Positions 12,551 through 22,974 of a stretch of DNA of 64,000 nt are shown piece after piece. The stretch lies in contig NC_054869.1 in the NCBI RefSeq assembly GCF_018320785.1, forward strand, positions 33,768,289 to 33,832,288, written 5' to 3'. Below the pieces are notes generated by a model. That model searched no databases and was not told the origin of the DNA. It saw only the letters and a program-made list of their open reading frames with translations. This DNA is from Cheilinus undulatus (lineage: Eukaryota > Chordata > Actinopteri > Labriformes > Labridae). Positions within the stretch are counted from its first letter, which is position 1. Each line of letters opens with the position of its first letter. Position numbers and translations under genes: made by a program.

Positions 12551-13639
12551 CCTCACTAAGGAAATATGAGTAAACAATCCCTGAGACAGCCACGTGGATA
12601 CAGTCATGTCTGCAAATATTAAAAATTTAAGCTTAAAATCAACTTTGGAAGTGGATTAGGATAGGATGTCTGTTCTGATTTCTAAACTATTATCACCTGA
12701 AGGAATATGACTGGTGACATTAAAAAACTGTTGTTTTTTTTTTTTTTTTTTATACCAGTGATTATTTGATTATTTTTTGGGGTTACAGGTCACATTTAGG
12801 ACTGAAACCTTCTGTCTCTTTAAACTGAACTTAAAATATTTTGTCTGCTCTTTATTTGATTTGGGAAGGTTAACAGTGCCTCAGCCAAACCAGTTTATCT
12901 CCTCTGGAAGAAACACCAAAGGCAATATTGACCCTTAGAAAATGTTTACTATTGAACATGTTCAAATGAAAAACACCTGAAAAACACTGGGGTTCATTAA
13001 TCTCTGATAAATTAAAGATTTTAAATTAAATGTTGAAAAATAAAAACATGATATGGAAACAACAAACAAACAAACAAAAAAATAGATAACTCTTATAAAT
13101 ATCAGTGTAGCCTAATTATTAATTTATATCTTAATGCAGCTTCCTTGTTAAATATAGGCTAACCTGTCATAGTGCTATAACTTTTTACCTCCATAAACTC
13201 CACCTGAAGAACTTAAGGTTTTTGGCATCACTAGGTATCTTGAAGTTCCTTTTGCTGGCTGTTCTTCCCAATCATTATGCTCATGATATGGGGAAAGTAA
13301 AAATATGACTGAGGGGGTCTGTAAAAGACATTTTTGCTGAGGATGAATTTGTAGAACCACAAAGACTGCAGGACTCAAAAATGCCCAGCTCAAACAGAGG
13401 ATGCAATCAAATAGTAGATTGTAATAATCAGTACATAGGCAATCTACTGGGCAAACGAGTTAATAAAGAGCAGGCAAAAAAAAACAATGGTTCAAAAATT
13501 CAGGTTAACGTCACACACTAAAAAAATCCTGAGGAAGGAAGGCTTTAGCAAAGCAATATGAGGGAACACACAACATGGGGAAGGTCACACAGGATTGATC
13601 CAGACAGTCAGAGAAACGTACAGAAGAGGAATGGGCTAA
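12551..13639. other. Gene-free spacer upstream of Ly6 gene 1
   Basis: AT-rich intergenic DNA with a T-run near 12735-12752. No exon or transposon ends are recognised. Confidence 0.4.
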
Positions 13640-14640
13640 GGCATGAAAACATTTTCTCTTTTCCTCAACATTTTAACTTTAATTTCATCACAATTCCATT
13701 TCTCAATCTCTCCTCACATTAAAACTCTTTTTCTGCATGTTTAGACTTTTCCCCTCAGTTTTTTGTCTTTTATCCTCAACATTTTGACTTCACATTCTTG
13801 ACATTTTGATAGTTTCTCCACATTTTGTCTTTTTCACATTACAACCTTTTCCCCTCAACATGTTGACATTTTTTCAACTAAATATTTTTGATTTGTTTCT
13901 TTTTCCCTTTGTCATTGTGTTTAATGTCTGGTGTGAAGCACTTTGAATTGCCTTGATGCTGAAATGCGCCATATAAATGAACCTGACTTGACTTTTTTCT
14001 CAACAATTTGACTTTCATTTACCAAATTGTGAATTTTTTAGGCTTGAACACCTCACATCTAGACCTTTTTGTCTCTATGTTTTCCTCTTAATGTTTTGAT
14101 TTTTTATTCTTGAAACAATTAGTATTTCTTAACATAATTTACTTTTCACATTTTTTCACTTTCATTTCAGCTTTTTGCTTTTTCCCCTCATCATTTTGAC
14201 CACTCTTTTTTGTCAAAATTGTATTTATTTTTTTCTGAGCATTTTGACATTTATGGCTTAAGATTGTGATTTTTTAATTACATTTTGACTCTTGGACATT
14301 TTTACTTTTTTAAAATTTGGATTTCATCTCATTTTCTCTTTATTCTTTATATTTCTTTTTAACTTTTATCTGGATATTTTCACTCTCTTTCCTTAACATT
14401 TTTGTTTTGTTCAACTTTTAATTCTTTGCGTTCATAGTATTTCCCAAATTTTTACTTTACTCAGTATTACATCTTTTTTTCTTTAACACACACTTCAACT
14501 TTCTTCCCCACATGTTTAGACTATTGTTTTCTGGTCATTCCCAATACTATTCTGTACTTTTTTCCCTCAGTATTTTGACTGTACACTCTTAACTTTTTGA
14601 GTTTTTCTCTATATTTTGTCTCTGGTGGACTGTGCCATAT
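13640..14640 (+). repeat. Degenerate T-rich minisatellite
   Basis: About 1 kb built of imperfect returns of a phrase like CCTCAACATTTTGACTTT, with many variants (CTCATCATTTTGACC, CTGAGCATTTTGACATT, CCTCAGTATTTTGACTG). Unit length is irregular, roughly 20-40 bp. The strand is almost pure T/C-rich with scattered ACATTTTGAC cores. No reading frame fits it. Confidence 0.75.
13925..13993 (+). repeat. Retroposon 3' tail inserted in the minisatellite
   Basis: GTGAAGCACTTTGAATTG followed by GCGCCATATAAATGAA and a CTTGACTTG-type end resembles the common 3' end of fish LINE/SINE elements (AAGCACTTTG...GCGCTATATAAAT). Only the tail is present. Confidence 0.5.
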
Positions 14641-15654
14641 GTGAATCTCTATGTCAGCTGGGAAGAACAAAAAGGGAAGACCAGATTTTGATGTAGAAAA
14701 TTATTTGCAGATTTTAAAATTATTTCGTAGATCCACTTGGTTACAATATTAGTTCAGCCATAAATATTGTACATTCATGTCTTTACCTGTAGTTTATTAA
14801 TTTTGCAGAAATAATATTTTCTTCTTCAAATGTTAATCTGAAAGACTGTTTGTATCATAGGAATTCACTAGTTTGTACATGAACGAGATGAAGCAAACAG
14901 CCAAGGAATGTGGGAAAACATGGATTTTTGCAAACTAAATATTAGGATATACACAACGTAAGTCATCACTTATTGCCTTACAAACTCCACATTTTTTTCT
15001 CCCAAAAGTGTTGATAAAGTATTAAAAAAAAAAATTAATTGTTCAAGAATGTCATGATGGTTTTTCCAGATGGCTTGTGTACTGTATTATCTTACAGATC
15101 TCTGTATTGATTTCTTTGGGGACCCCTGTGGTGAAAAGTAATCATTTAAAGGCAGCCGAATGGGAATTGCTCCAGTGCTTTGCTTTCTTCACTGTTTACC
15201 TTCATCTGACCATCATATTTGTTCACTTCTTTGAACTTAAACTTCTTTCCCTGGAAGTTTCAACACCTTTGATCACATATCTTTCTGTTGTTTGTTCAAC
15301 CAAAGTAAATGTTTACTGGCGACAACAGAAGAGACAATGACAATTTAGTAAATACATGCATAGTGATGAAGGACAATGTGTCGATACCTTTGCACTGCTG
15401 GTGTTTTTTAAATTTGTGACAACAGATTTTGACTTACTTATAGCAATAATGCAATATTACTTCAGAATTTCTGTAGTTAATCCTGATTAAACACCTGTTA
15501 TCACATTGGCAATTAAACCCTTTTTCATTCAAAACTGTTTTTATTTCAGTTTGAATTTTTGTCTCAAACTAAATTTCAATGACTTCCTGTGTGGGTACAT
15601 ATCTGCTTTCATTGTGAAGAAAATCAAAAACTTTGACCACAGACATTCTGTCAT
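14641..15654. other. Gene-free spacer
   Basis: AT-rich sequence. The right end (15560 onward) is probably the eroded left part of the Tc1 element that follows; its left terminal repeat was not found. No exon seen. Confidence 0.4.
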
Positions 15655-16732
15655 TCACCATGCACTGTTGTAGGAGACAGGCCAGTACACCAGGAGACAG
15701 GGGCGGGGGGCACTGTAGGAGAGCAACAACCCAGCAGCAGGACTACTATTTGCTCCTCTGTGCAAGGAGGAACAGGAGAAGCACTGCCAGAGCCCTACAA
15801 AATTACGTCTAGCAGGCCACTAATGTACATGTTGCTGCTCAGACTGTCAGGAACAGATTCCATGAGGGCCGTATGAGGGCCAGACATCCACAAGGAGGGC
15901 CTGTGCTCACAGTCCAGCACCATGCAGCCTGATTGGCCAAAGAACAATGTATGTATTCTTACGTGTTTTATGTGGCTTGTATGTTTCTTATGCTCCCCAT
16001 ATTTTTGCACACTGAATCGCCCCTACTGGGGACAAATAAAGTTCTTGATTGATTGATTGTCAGATTCGCCATAGGTGCCCTGTGCTCTTCTGAGTGCAAT
16101 TAATTACTGGGATGAGGTCCTCAGACCCATTGTCAGACCTTATGCTGGTGCAGTGGGCCCTGGGTTCCTTCTGATGCGTGACAATGCTCGGCCTTATGTG
16201 GCTGGAGTGTGTCAGCAGTCCCATGGCAAAGGCATTGAGGCTATGGATTGGCCTGCCCATTCCCCAGACCTAAATCCAATCAAGCACCTCTGAGATATCA
16301 TGTCTCTTTCCTTCCACCACTGCCACGCTGCAGCACAGACTGTCCAGCTGACTGATGCCCTGATCCAGGTCTGGGAGGAGATCCCTTAGGAGACCATCCG
16401 TCATCTCATCAGGAGCATGCCTGACATTGTAGGGAGTGCATACAGGCATACGGAGGCCATACATACCACTGAGCCTCATTTTGAGTTGTCTTGAGGAATT
16501 TCACAGAAGTTGGATCAGTCTGTCATCTGATTTTTCCACTTTTATTTTGAGTGTGATTCTGAATCCAGTCCTCCATGGGTCAATGATTTCGGTTCCATTG
16601 ATCACTCTTATGTTATTTTGCTCTTAATGCATTCCACTATATAATGAATAAAGATTCTAAACTGGAATATTTCATTCATCGAGATCTTGGATGTGTTATT
16701 TAAGTGTTCCCTTAATTTTTTTGAGCGGTGTA
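15655..16732 (+). mobile_element. Tc1-like transposon, broken, with nested retroposon tail
   Basis: 15700-15955 reads, with stops, as the N-terminal half of a fish Tc1 transposase (RRNRRSTARALQN, then HVAAQTVRNRFHEG). 16100-16480 reads as the C-terminal half (DNARPYVAG, HSPDLNPIKHL, IQVWEEIP). Most of the catalytic middle is missing. The right terminal repeat ends TTTTTTTGAGCGGTG followed by TA at 16731-16732. The left terminal repeat was not found. The element is dead. Confidence 0.88.
15990..16060 (+). repeat. LINE/SINE 3' tail inserted inside the Tc1 copy
   Basis: CCCCTACTGGGGACAAATAAAG, split here as CCCCTACTGGGG and ACAAATAAAGTTC, is followed by GATTGATTGATTG. This is the usual 3' end of an L2/Rex-type retroposon. 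It lies exactly where the transposase reading breaks off, so it probably landed in, or replaced, the deleted middle. Confidence 0.6.
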
Positions 16733-17708
16733 CTTTGGAAGAAAGCAGCCCAACCGACACAGTCAAAATCATGTCAGGTGGTTTTGTTTTCTAAATCCTC
16801 ATGGTGCCTTACCTTTGCATGAACTATGCATGTATTTTATTGGCGCCCACTTACTTTCTAAACTTACTGGGACTCAATGTTAAGTCTGTTTCTTGTTACA
16901 GTGCAAGTATTGTGTTAATTACATAAAACCTGCTGTGTTGACTTTGTTCAAAGCAACTGCAGGTGACTCTGTTAAGTATGGTGAAATGTTATGTATCCAT
17001 TTGTTGAAATTTTCATTTGCATGGAGTTCACATTTTAGCAAGATTCATTTTTCAGAATTCCCATGGCCATTTTGTCACTGAGCGGCTTAATGTAATCCTT
17101 GCCCTAATCTAATTAGAGAGAGAGAGAATTCTGTTCACTGACTCACATATTTCAACTCTACCAGCCTATGAAAGAGTCACAAATGAACTAACACATGACG
17201 ACAATAAGTTACACTAATGTTAGCCAAAAAGAACTGAATAGTGTAATTAAATGGTAGCAGACTGAACTCACAAAACTTCTATAATAGCCTCGTTTTTATT
17301 GTGAGACTTTGTTTCTTTGTCCACTACCTACTAAAGTTTTCACCAAATATTCTCTCAAAAGGTGTTCTCAAAAACCAAACTGTGCCAACATCATAACAGG
17401 TCCACTTACAAGTATCACCTTTGATGGCACTTTACACCAATAATCAGGAAAATACTTTTCACTTGCATTCTGTCTGATGGACAGCAGGGGGCAACTCCTC
17501 TTTTCACTCTACTCCCCAATTGATTAGTTGCCTCAGTAAACCTCTTCCTAACACTGTTAATGAGCTTTTATCAATGAAGCATTATGTTAATGTTGTAGTA
17601 AATAATGATTGATGCCGGACTGATGACTGGGAGTGGTACCAATGATTGACAAAGTGCTACCATGCTGACCTGCAAACCAGGATACAGACATATCTATATG
17701 TAAACAGC
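16733..17708. other. Gene-free spacer
   Basis: AT-rich intergenic DNA. A short AGAGAGAGAGA run lies near 17116-17127. No exon or full repeat boundary is recognised. Confidence 0.4.
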
Positions 17709-17716
17709 CTCTCAAG

Positions 17717-18656
17717 CAGGTGTGTAAAAAGTACACAACTATTGTTCATAAGTAAAAGTACAGTTTCTCTGGTTAAGATTTACTTAAGTAAAAGTGCTGG
17801 TCTATAAGTCTACTCAAGTAAAAGTAAAATAGTACTTAATTTAAGTTTACTTTAGTAAGTACCTACTGAGAAGTTGTACAGTAAAATATAATTTTTTCCT
17901 TATTAGCAAGAACAACAAGGGACTGGAGCGCCAACCAGCTTTTTCAGGTAAAGTCACACCTCTAGAATAGCGTAAAATACACAACAAAAATTAAAGTATT
18001 GATTACACTCTTATAGAGTTAAATTCAACACTTTAAAAATGTTTGTATTAGACCCCACTACATATACGTAACTACACTTTTAAAGTATTTACTGTTTTAC
18101 AATATGACTGAGCTGCAGTAGAAAAAGTGTCTCCTCTAGTAAAAACAAAGCAGACTTAACCTCATAGGAAGGCAGTGCATACCATTGAAGAATATACAAT
18201 ATGCAACCTTAAGCAGCACCTTAAATCTAACTGAGTGGATAATGTCACTCATGGTGCAAATGTGCCTCACATCAAAAACAACAACAATCCACCAGAAATA
18301 TGAGGAGGAGCCCAGCAGGGACCACTGTACAACAGGGAACTTCCAAATACAACAAAACACACATAAAACATGCCTATAAACACTTTTTACAGAGTTGAAG
18401 TAACACTGGTGGATCATCACTGTCAACACTCAAGTTTTTGCTGTTTTAGGATGTGATATGGAATAATTCTTTTGCCTTGTGCTACAGTGTAGTCAACAGA
18501 AGTGGAAAAGTACAAGACCATTGTACTCAAGTGAAAGTACAGTTACTCTGGTTAAAGCTACTTGAGTAAAGTGGTTTAAACATGTAAACAAGTAACCCAA
18601 GACCCTATTCAATTACAGTAATCTGAGTAAATGTATTTAGATACTTTCCACCCCTG
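17717..18656 (+). mobile_element. Non-autonomous hAT-type element with 8-bp target duplication
   Basis: Starts CAGGTGTGTAAAAAGTAC and ends ACTTTCCACCCCTG, the terminal type of a very common fish hAT family. The flanks are CTCTCAAG (17709-17716) and CTCTCATG (18657-18664), an 8-bp target duplication with one mismatch. AAGTAAAAGTA phrases recur near both ends. No transposase. A second terminal-like start (CAGAAGTGGAAAAGTAC, about 18497) inside the right part suggests nesting of two related copies. Confidence 0.82.
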
Positions 18657-18664
18657 CTCTCATG

Positions 18665-19046
18665 TAAACATAATCCCTTTTGGTGAAATTAAAAAACAAG
18701 CAAGCCAAATTACTAATCTGGATGCTATCAAAGTAGCTGCAACACTTCATAAACAGCCTAAATCACTGAAACATGTTACAGGTTCATCAGTAGTTATGTT
18801 TCTTTTATTGTAACCCAGTGCGTCCCTATTAAAAGAAAATTATTTTTTACAAGGTGACAGTGACTTAAACCCCATTACAAAGTCCGCTCTCAATCCATGT
18901 AAAAAAAAGTAATCTAGATGTAAAATCTGTGCATAAGGTGAGGCATTTTACTTTGACAGAGTTTATTAATATTTTTATGTCTTTATACCTCTGCAGTTGT
19001 ACAAATTGGGTCAAAAACAGCATAAAAATAAGAAAATCCCACAGCC
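18665..19046. other. Spacer and probable 3' UTR of Ly6 gene 2
   Basis: AT-rich and without exons. No clear poly(A) signal is chosen on the minus strand. Confidence 0.35.
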
Positions 19047-20655
19047 TTAAAGAAACAGAGTGATGATGGCTGAGGACACAAGCAACAAGAGGACACTGGG
19101 ACCAGCTGGTACAGCACTGTTACACAAGTCCCCCTCACAGCACGACACGGCACCTATGCATGCCATGCTGGTTTGGCAGCCCTTTGTGACCATGTCGTAG
19201 CCTGCAAAACACAAAGGGAAACTTTCAGACACCAATCACTCACACAGATTTGAACAGAAATATGTTTTATCAGCTATTTGATGATGTGATCCACAGGCAA
19301 GCTGTCATTCGCAACAGCGATGATTCTAAAGTTGACTTGATTCCCATTGATGAAATTCAAATTTGTGCTATCCCAATGTATAGAAATCGTCTATGTTTTG
19401 ACTAAACATGAGCCGATGTTGTCTCCACAATGTGCAAATTGAGGAGGTGAAGGAAGGAAATGCTCTAAGAAGAAGAAACAGCCCAATGAATTCTGTTGAT
19501 TTACCTTCTATATTTTGTAAGTTGACCCACATTAACTTATTCTCATTTGTGTTAGTGTTTTGGGGCTTTTTCCCTACTTTCCAGGCTTATAGGGTTCAAT
19601 GTAAAGTCTATTGTTGGCTTTTATAGTGTAAGCCTTGAGCTAACTGCAGACAACATGTAGGTTTGATTGCCAGTTGCTTTATGGTTTTGTGTTTACAGCA
19701 GCTGCAGGCGACTCCATTAATTCTTGTAAACTGTTATAAATTGTGCTTGGAATGAGCTAACCGTTATTGTTTAAAAGTGTAATGTACATTGAAAGAAGAA
19801 CTCACCGTCTACTTTGAGAGAGAAGCATCGATTGAAGATGACTGGACAAGATTTGGTGTCAGTGCAGGATCTAGGCTCAGTGGCAGTGCATGTGTAGCAT
19901 CTTAATCCACATGCTTAACAGAGACACAAAGCACAGAAGTTCAAGACACACCCTATACCACACAATCTTTTCCATTAAACAGGCTTTTACTGAAGGTTCT
20001 ATTTTAGTTGTTTTGCAGTTTAGCAGTTTCACAGGAAGTCAAAATTGAGCTGAGTGAACTGAAACCAATAGGCAGTGGAAAAAGGAACATTCATGTTTAG
20101 CCTGAGGACTTATGAATTGTGTATTTTTTAAATTTTAACTTGAAATATGTATATCTAAAGATATATCTGAAGTATTTCATTAGCCTTTTCAAGTTGCCAT
20201 AATATAGGTATTTCACTGTTTTTGGGTTGCTTTTGTCTATGGGAGGCCAAGTAGAAAAGTGAAAGTTAAGTCTAATACAATACAATTCACTTTATTATGG
20301 CACGATTAAAATAAAAAGCATTATCTTACTAAAGTGAAGCATGGTAAATAAGAAGCAAGAATAAAATGTGATAAGGAGACATTAAGTAACATTTAACCAT
20401 GGACTTCTTTTGACGCTAGACCAAATTCCTTATTCTGTTTCTTAAGATGTACTTCACCAGAACATGAAATCATTTACATATAAACTTAATCAAAATGTAT
20501 AGACATCAACAAATCACTAGAAGGGAATTGTTTTTACTTTCTGACACACATCTCTCTGAGTTAAAACTGTTAACTTGGAATCTATTGCTAACAGTAAATC
20601 TGTTCTTACCTGTAGACAAAGTCAGAAGCACAATCAGAGCGCCATAAAGCTTCAT
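19047..20655 (-). CDS. Ly6/CD59-like three-finger GPI-anchored protein 2
   Basis: Minus-strand exons are 20655-20610, 19913-19806 and 19201-19047 (stop), giving 102 residues. Splice sites are GT-AG and both introns are phase 1, exactly as in the paralogue at 10164-12410. The signal peptide (MKLYGALIVLLTLST) and tail (LVSSAIITLFL) match that paralogue closely. The mature domain keeps the ten Ly6 cysteines, including GLRCYTC, KGC and CCEGDLCN. It also has an extra Cys just at the expected signal cleavage site (TACGLRC), where paralogue 1 has Tyr. The stalk before the tail is only a few residues (SAVPAGPS). A GPI-anchored surface protein is inferred; ligand and function are unknown. It lies divergent to msh3, with 1.4 kb between the two start codons. 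Confidence 0.9.
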
Positions 20656-20770
20656 GGTGAACAGAGAGAAAACCAGATTGTTGTTGATCAGCCCAGTGAG
20701 AGGAAAGAGAAGTCGTCCTCTCTCAGCCCATCCTCTCCTCAGACTTCTCTCAGAACTTGAACATTTGCAT

Positions 20771-20788
20771 TTCCTCACAAAGCCTCCT
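20771..20788 (-). promoter_or_regulatory. Conserved upstream block of Ly6 gene 2
   Basis: Identical 18-base match to the block at 12533-12550, beginning 116 bases upstream of the ATG. The spacing is close to that in the other gene (123 bases). Confidence 0.55.
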
Positions 20789-21859
20789 ACCAAGTGACCT
20801 GAATAATATCGGCACTAAAGTGACCTCATTTATCCCACAGGAAGCTAACTACTTTAATGGGAAGTGAAGAAAGAAAACATAATGCTGTTTTGTGGCAGAA
20901 AAAGGGGATTAATAACCCACATGCATGCACTTTTAAAAAGAATTGCTGCGCTGTCTAGACATGTTACGGAAAAGCACTTTCACTTCCTTCTCTTTGCTTT
21001 CAAAATACATTATTTCAGCAACGAAGCAGCTCTTACTCAGGTCATTTACTTCTCAACAGTTTAACTAAGTCATGGGAAGGCATGTACTGAATTGGGAAAT
21101 TTCAACTTAGATGGAAAAAGTGACTGTTGAACCTCTGACCTCCTGCTACTTTCGTAAGACAGTCACATCAGTTTGGCATGTGTCAGACAAGGGAGCAGAC
21201 ACCTATCTCAAACATTTCCTGTGACACATTATATGATACAGAAGCATGTGACTCTGTAATAATAAATAATACTCTTATTGTATCTTAATCAGCTCTATAG
21301 AGTTGGGAAAAAATGTTAATTATTTAACTGTTGCACACTGTTATGCTCAGTGAAACGGTCCAACAACCCACCCTGCTATCGGGCGGCTTTTAGCCATGTG
21401 CTATGCAGTTTTAACAGCTAAAAGTAACGGACGGTTGCTGTTCTCACGAAAGCCTCTTTGTTAAGTTAAACTTCTAAATTAAAAATTATAGGTCATGAGT
21501 TCAACACGACATTATAACAAATAATATGAACTCTGGAGTAAAAATGTGTCCTCTTTCTGTTTTCAGCAGCAGTTGTAACTATGACAACCATTGGGCTCAA
21601 AGTCAACCACAGGTTACATCAAAACACCCGTGGAACCTCAGTGAAATTGAAAAAAACTAAAAAGTTTCATAATTCAACTATTTGAAATAGAGTGTCAAAA
21701 GAAAAGACCCAAACCCTGCGTCTCAGAGTGACTAGCAGATATTAAAAATATACATACAACGATTGACTAGAGCACCAGTAGACGACACTCAAAATTCGAC
21801 AAGGTGCATGAAAAACGGCAAAATGTTGACCAAATTGCCATCACAAGCGATTTAACACA
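20789..21859. other. Spacer between divergent Ly6 gene 2 and msh3
   Basis: No exon is recognised on either strand. In particular, nothing resembles dihydrofolate reductase, the divergent neighbour of MSH3 in mammals. No clear transposon ends. Confidence 0.45.
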
Positions 21860-22065
21860 TTAATGTAACCGGAAATGCTCTCATCTCCTGATTGGCTGGA
21901 CGCTCGTTGCGTCATTTACGCGCCTGTGAGTGACCTCAGCACAAGCGCCGCTATGTTTTGAAAAGCCGGGCTTGCGTTAGCTCTCAGTTTCCTGCTTAGC
22001 TCCTTACCGCCACATATTTCCATACGTTTTATCATAATGTATTTAATATAAAAGCGAATTTAAAC
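21860..22065 (+). promoter_or_regulatory. Probable msh3 promoter and 5' UTR
   Basis: Locally CpG-richer than its surroundings. It shows an ETS-like CCGGAAAT (about 21870), an inverted CCAAT box in GATTGGCTGG (about 21890), and TTGCGTCATTTACGCGCC, which combines a CRE-like TGCGTCA with an E2F-like ACGCGCC. No TATA box is evident, as expected for a housekeeping repair gene. The start codon has A at -3. Site calls are by eye. Confidence 0.5.
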
Positions 22066-22974
22066 ATGCCAAAGTCTCAGAAGAAGTCGGGCACCACTCA
22101 GACCTTGATGAGCAGGTACTTTGGAGGACTGAGCAGCAGCAGTGCACCCAACACTCAATGTGGGATTAACTCAAATCCTGCAGAGACACAGCTTTTAAGA
22201 GGCAAGGTGAGGTGTCCATCAATGAACACACCACTTACGAGAACTCATTAAGATCATGTATGCTCAACCTAAAACGAAATGTTTAACCTAAAACAACTTT
22301 ATCCTGCAGCAGAAACTTTCCCCTGACGATGATTTGGAATTGCCTTCAAAGCGAGCCAAGCTTTCTCACCAAGACCAGAAAGTGGAGGGGGTAGTTGGTG
22401 AGACTGCCTCATCTCAGAGCCATAAAGGTAAACAAGTGAATAATAAATGGTAGTCTCTCACTTTTCAGTAATACTGCGTGTTTGAGTAGTCTGAGATGGA
22501 CCATCCTCTGCTTTTTTTCTTTAAAATGAAAACAAAAATATTTTAACCCCAGGTGGTATAATTAACAGGACACAATGTCAGTCCCTAAAACAATGCATTG
22601 TAATGTATCTCCTAGTGCGTCCAGCTCAGGTGATAAAGAGTAGGGAATGTATTTTTGCAAAATGTATGAACTTTATCCCCCCCTTAGAGACAACACTGAC
22701 ATCCCCCAAAGGGGCAGACTGCCTCTGCGCCTCAACCTTGGAAAAGCTGAAATGTTTTCGTGTCGGGCAAAGCAATGTTCAAAGGGATGAAAAGAGGACA
22801 GGAAGTTCAAGCATTGGAGTCTGTGACCAAGGAAGCAGTGTTGGGCCTCCTCGGGACTATTCACAGCCACAGAGCAATCAACACAGACCCCAGCAGACAA
22901 GGAGAGAGGAGACACATGAGGATGAAGAGGAGGACAATGAACTAGAGAGTTCAGAGTTGGCTGCTACAAAACAG
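22066..22974 (+). CDS. msh3: msh3 exons 1-3: PCNA-binding N-terminal tail
   Basis: Residues 1-182, from three exons with phase 0 and 1 joins. QTLMSRYF (residues 12-19) fits the PCNA-interacting box Q-x-x-M-x-x-Y-F and stands where human MSH3 has QAVLSRFF. The rest is low-complexity and acidic ([12 protein letters not shown] near the end), as in the poorly conserved linker of the family. The human alanine/proline repeat is absent. Exon 3 starts after the AG at 22686-22687. Confidence 0.92.
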
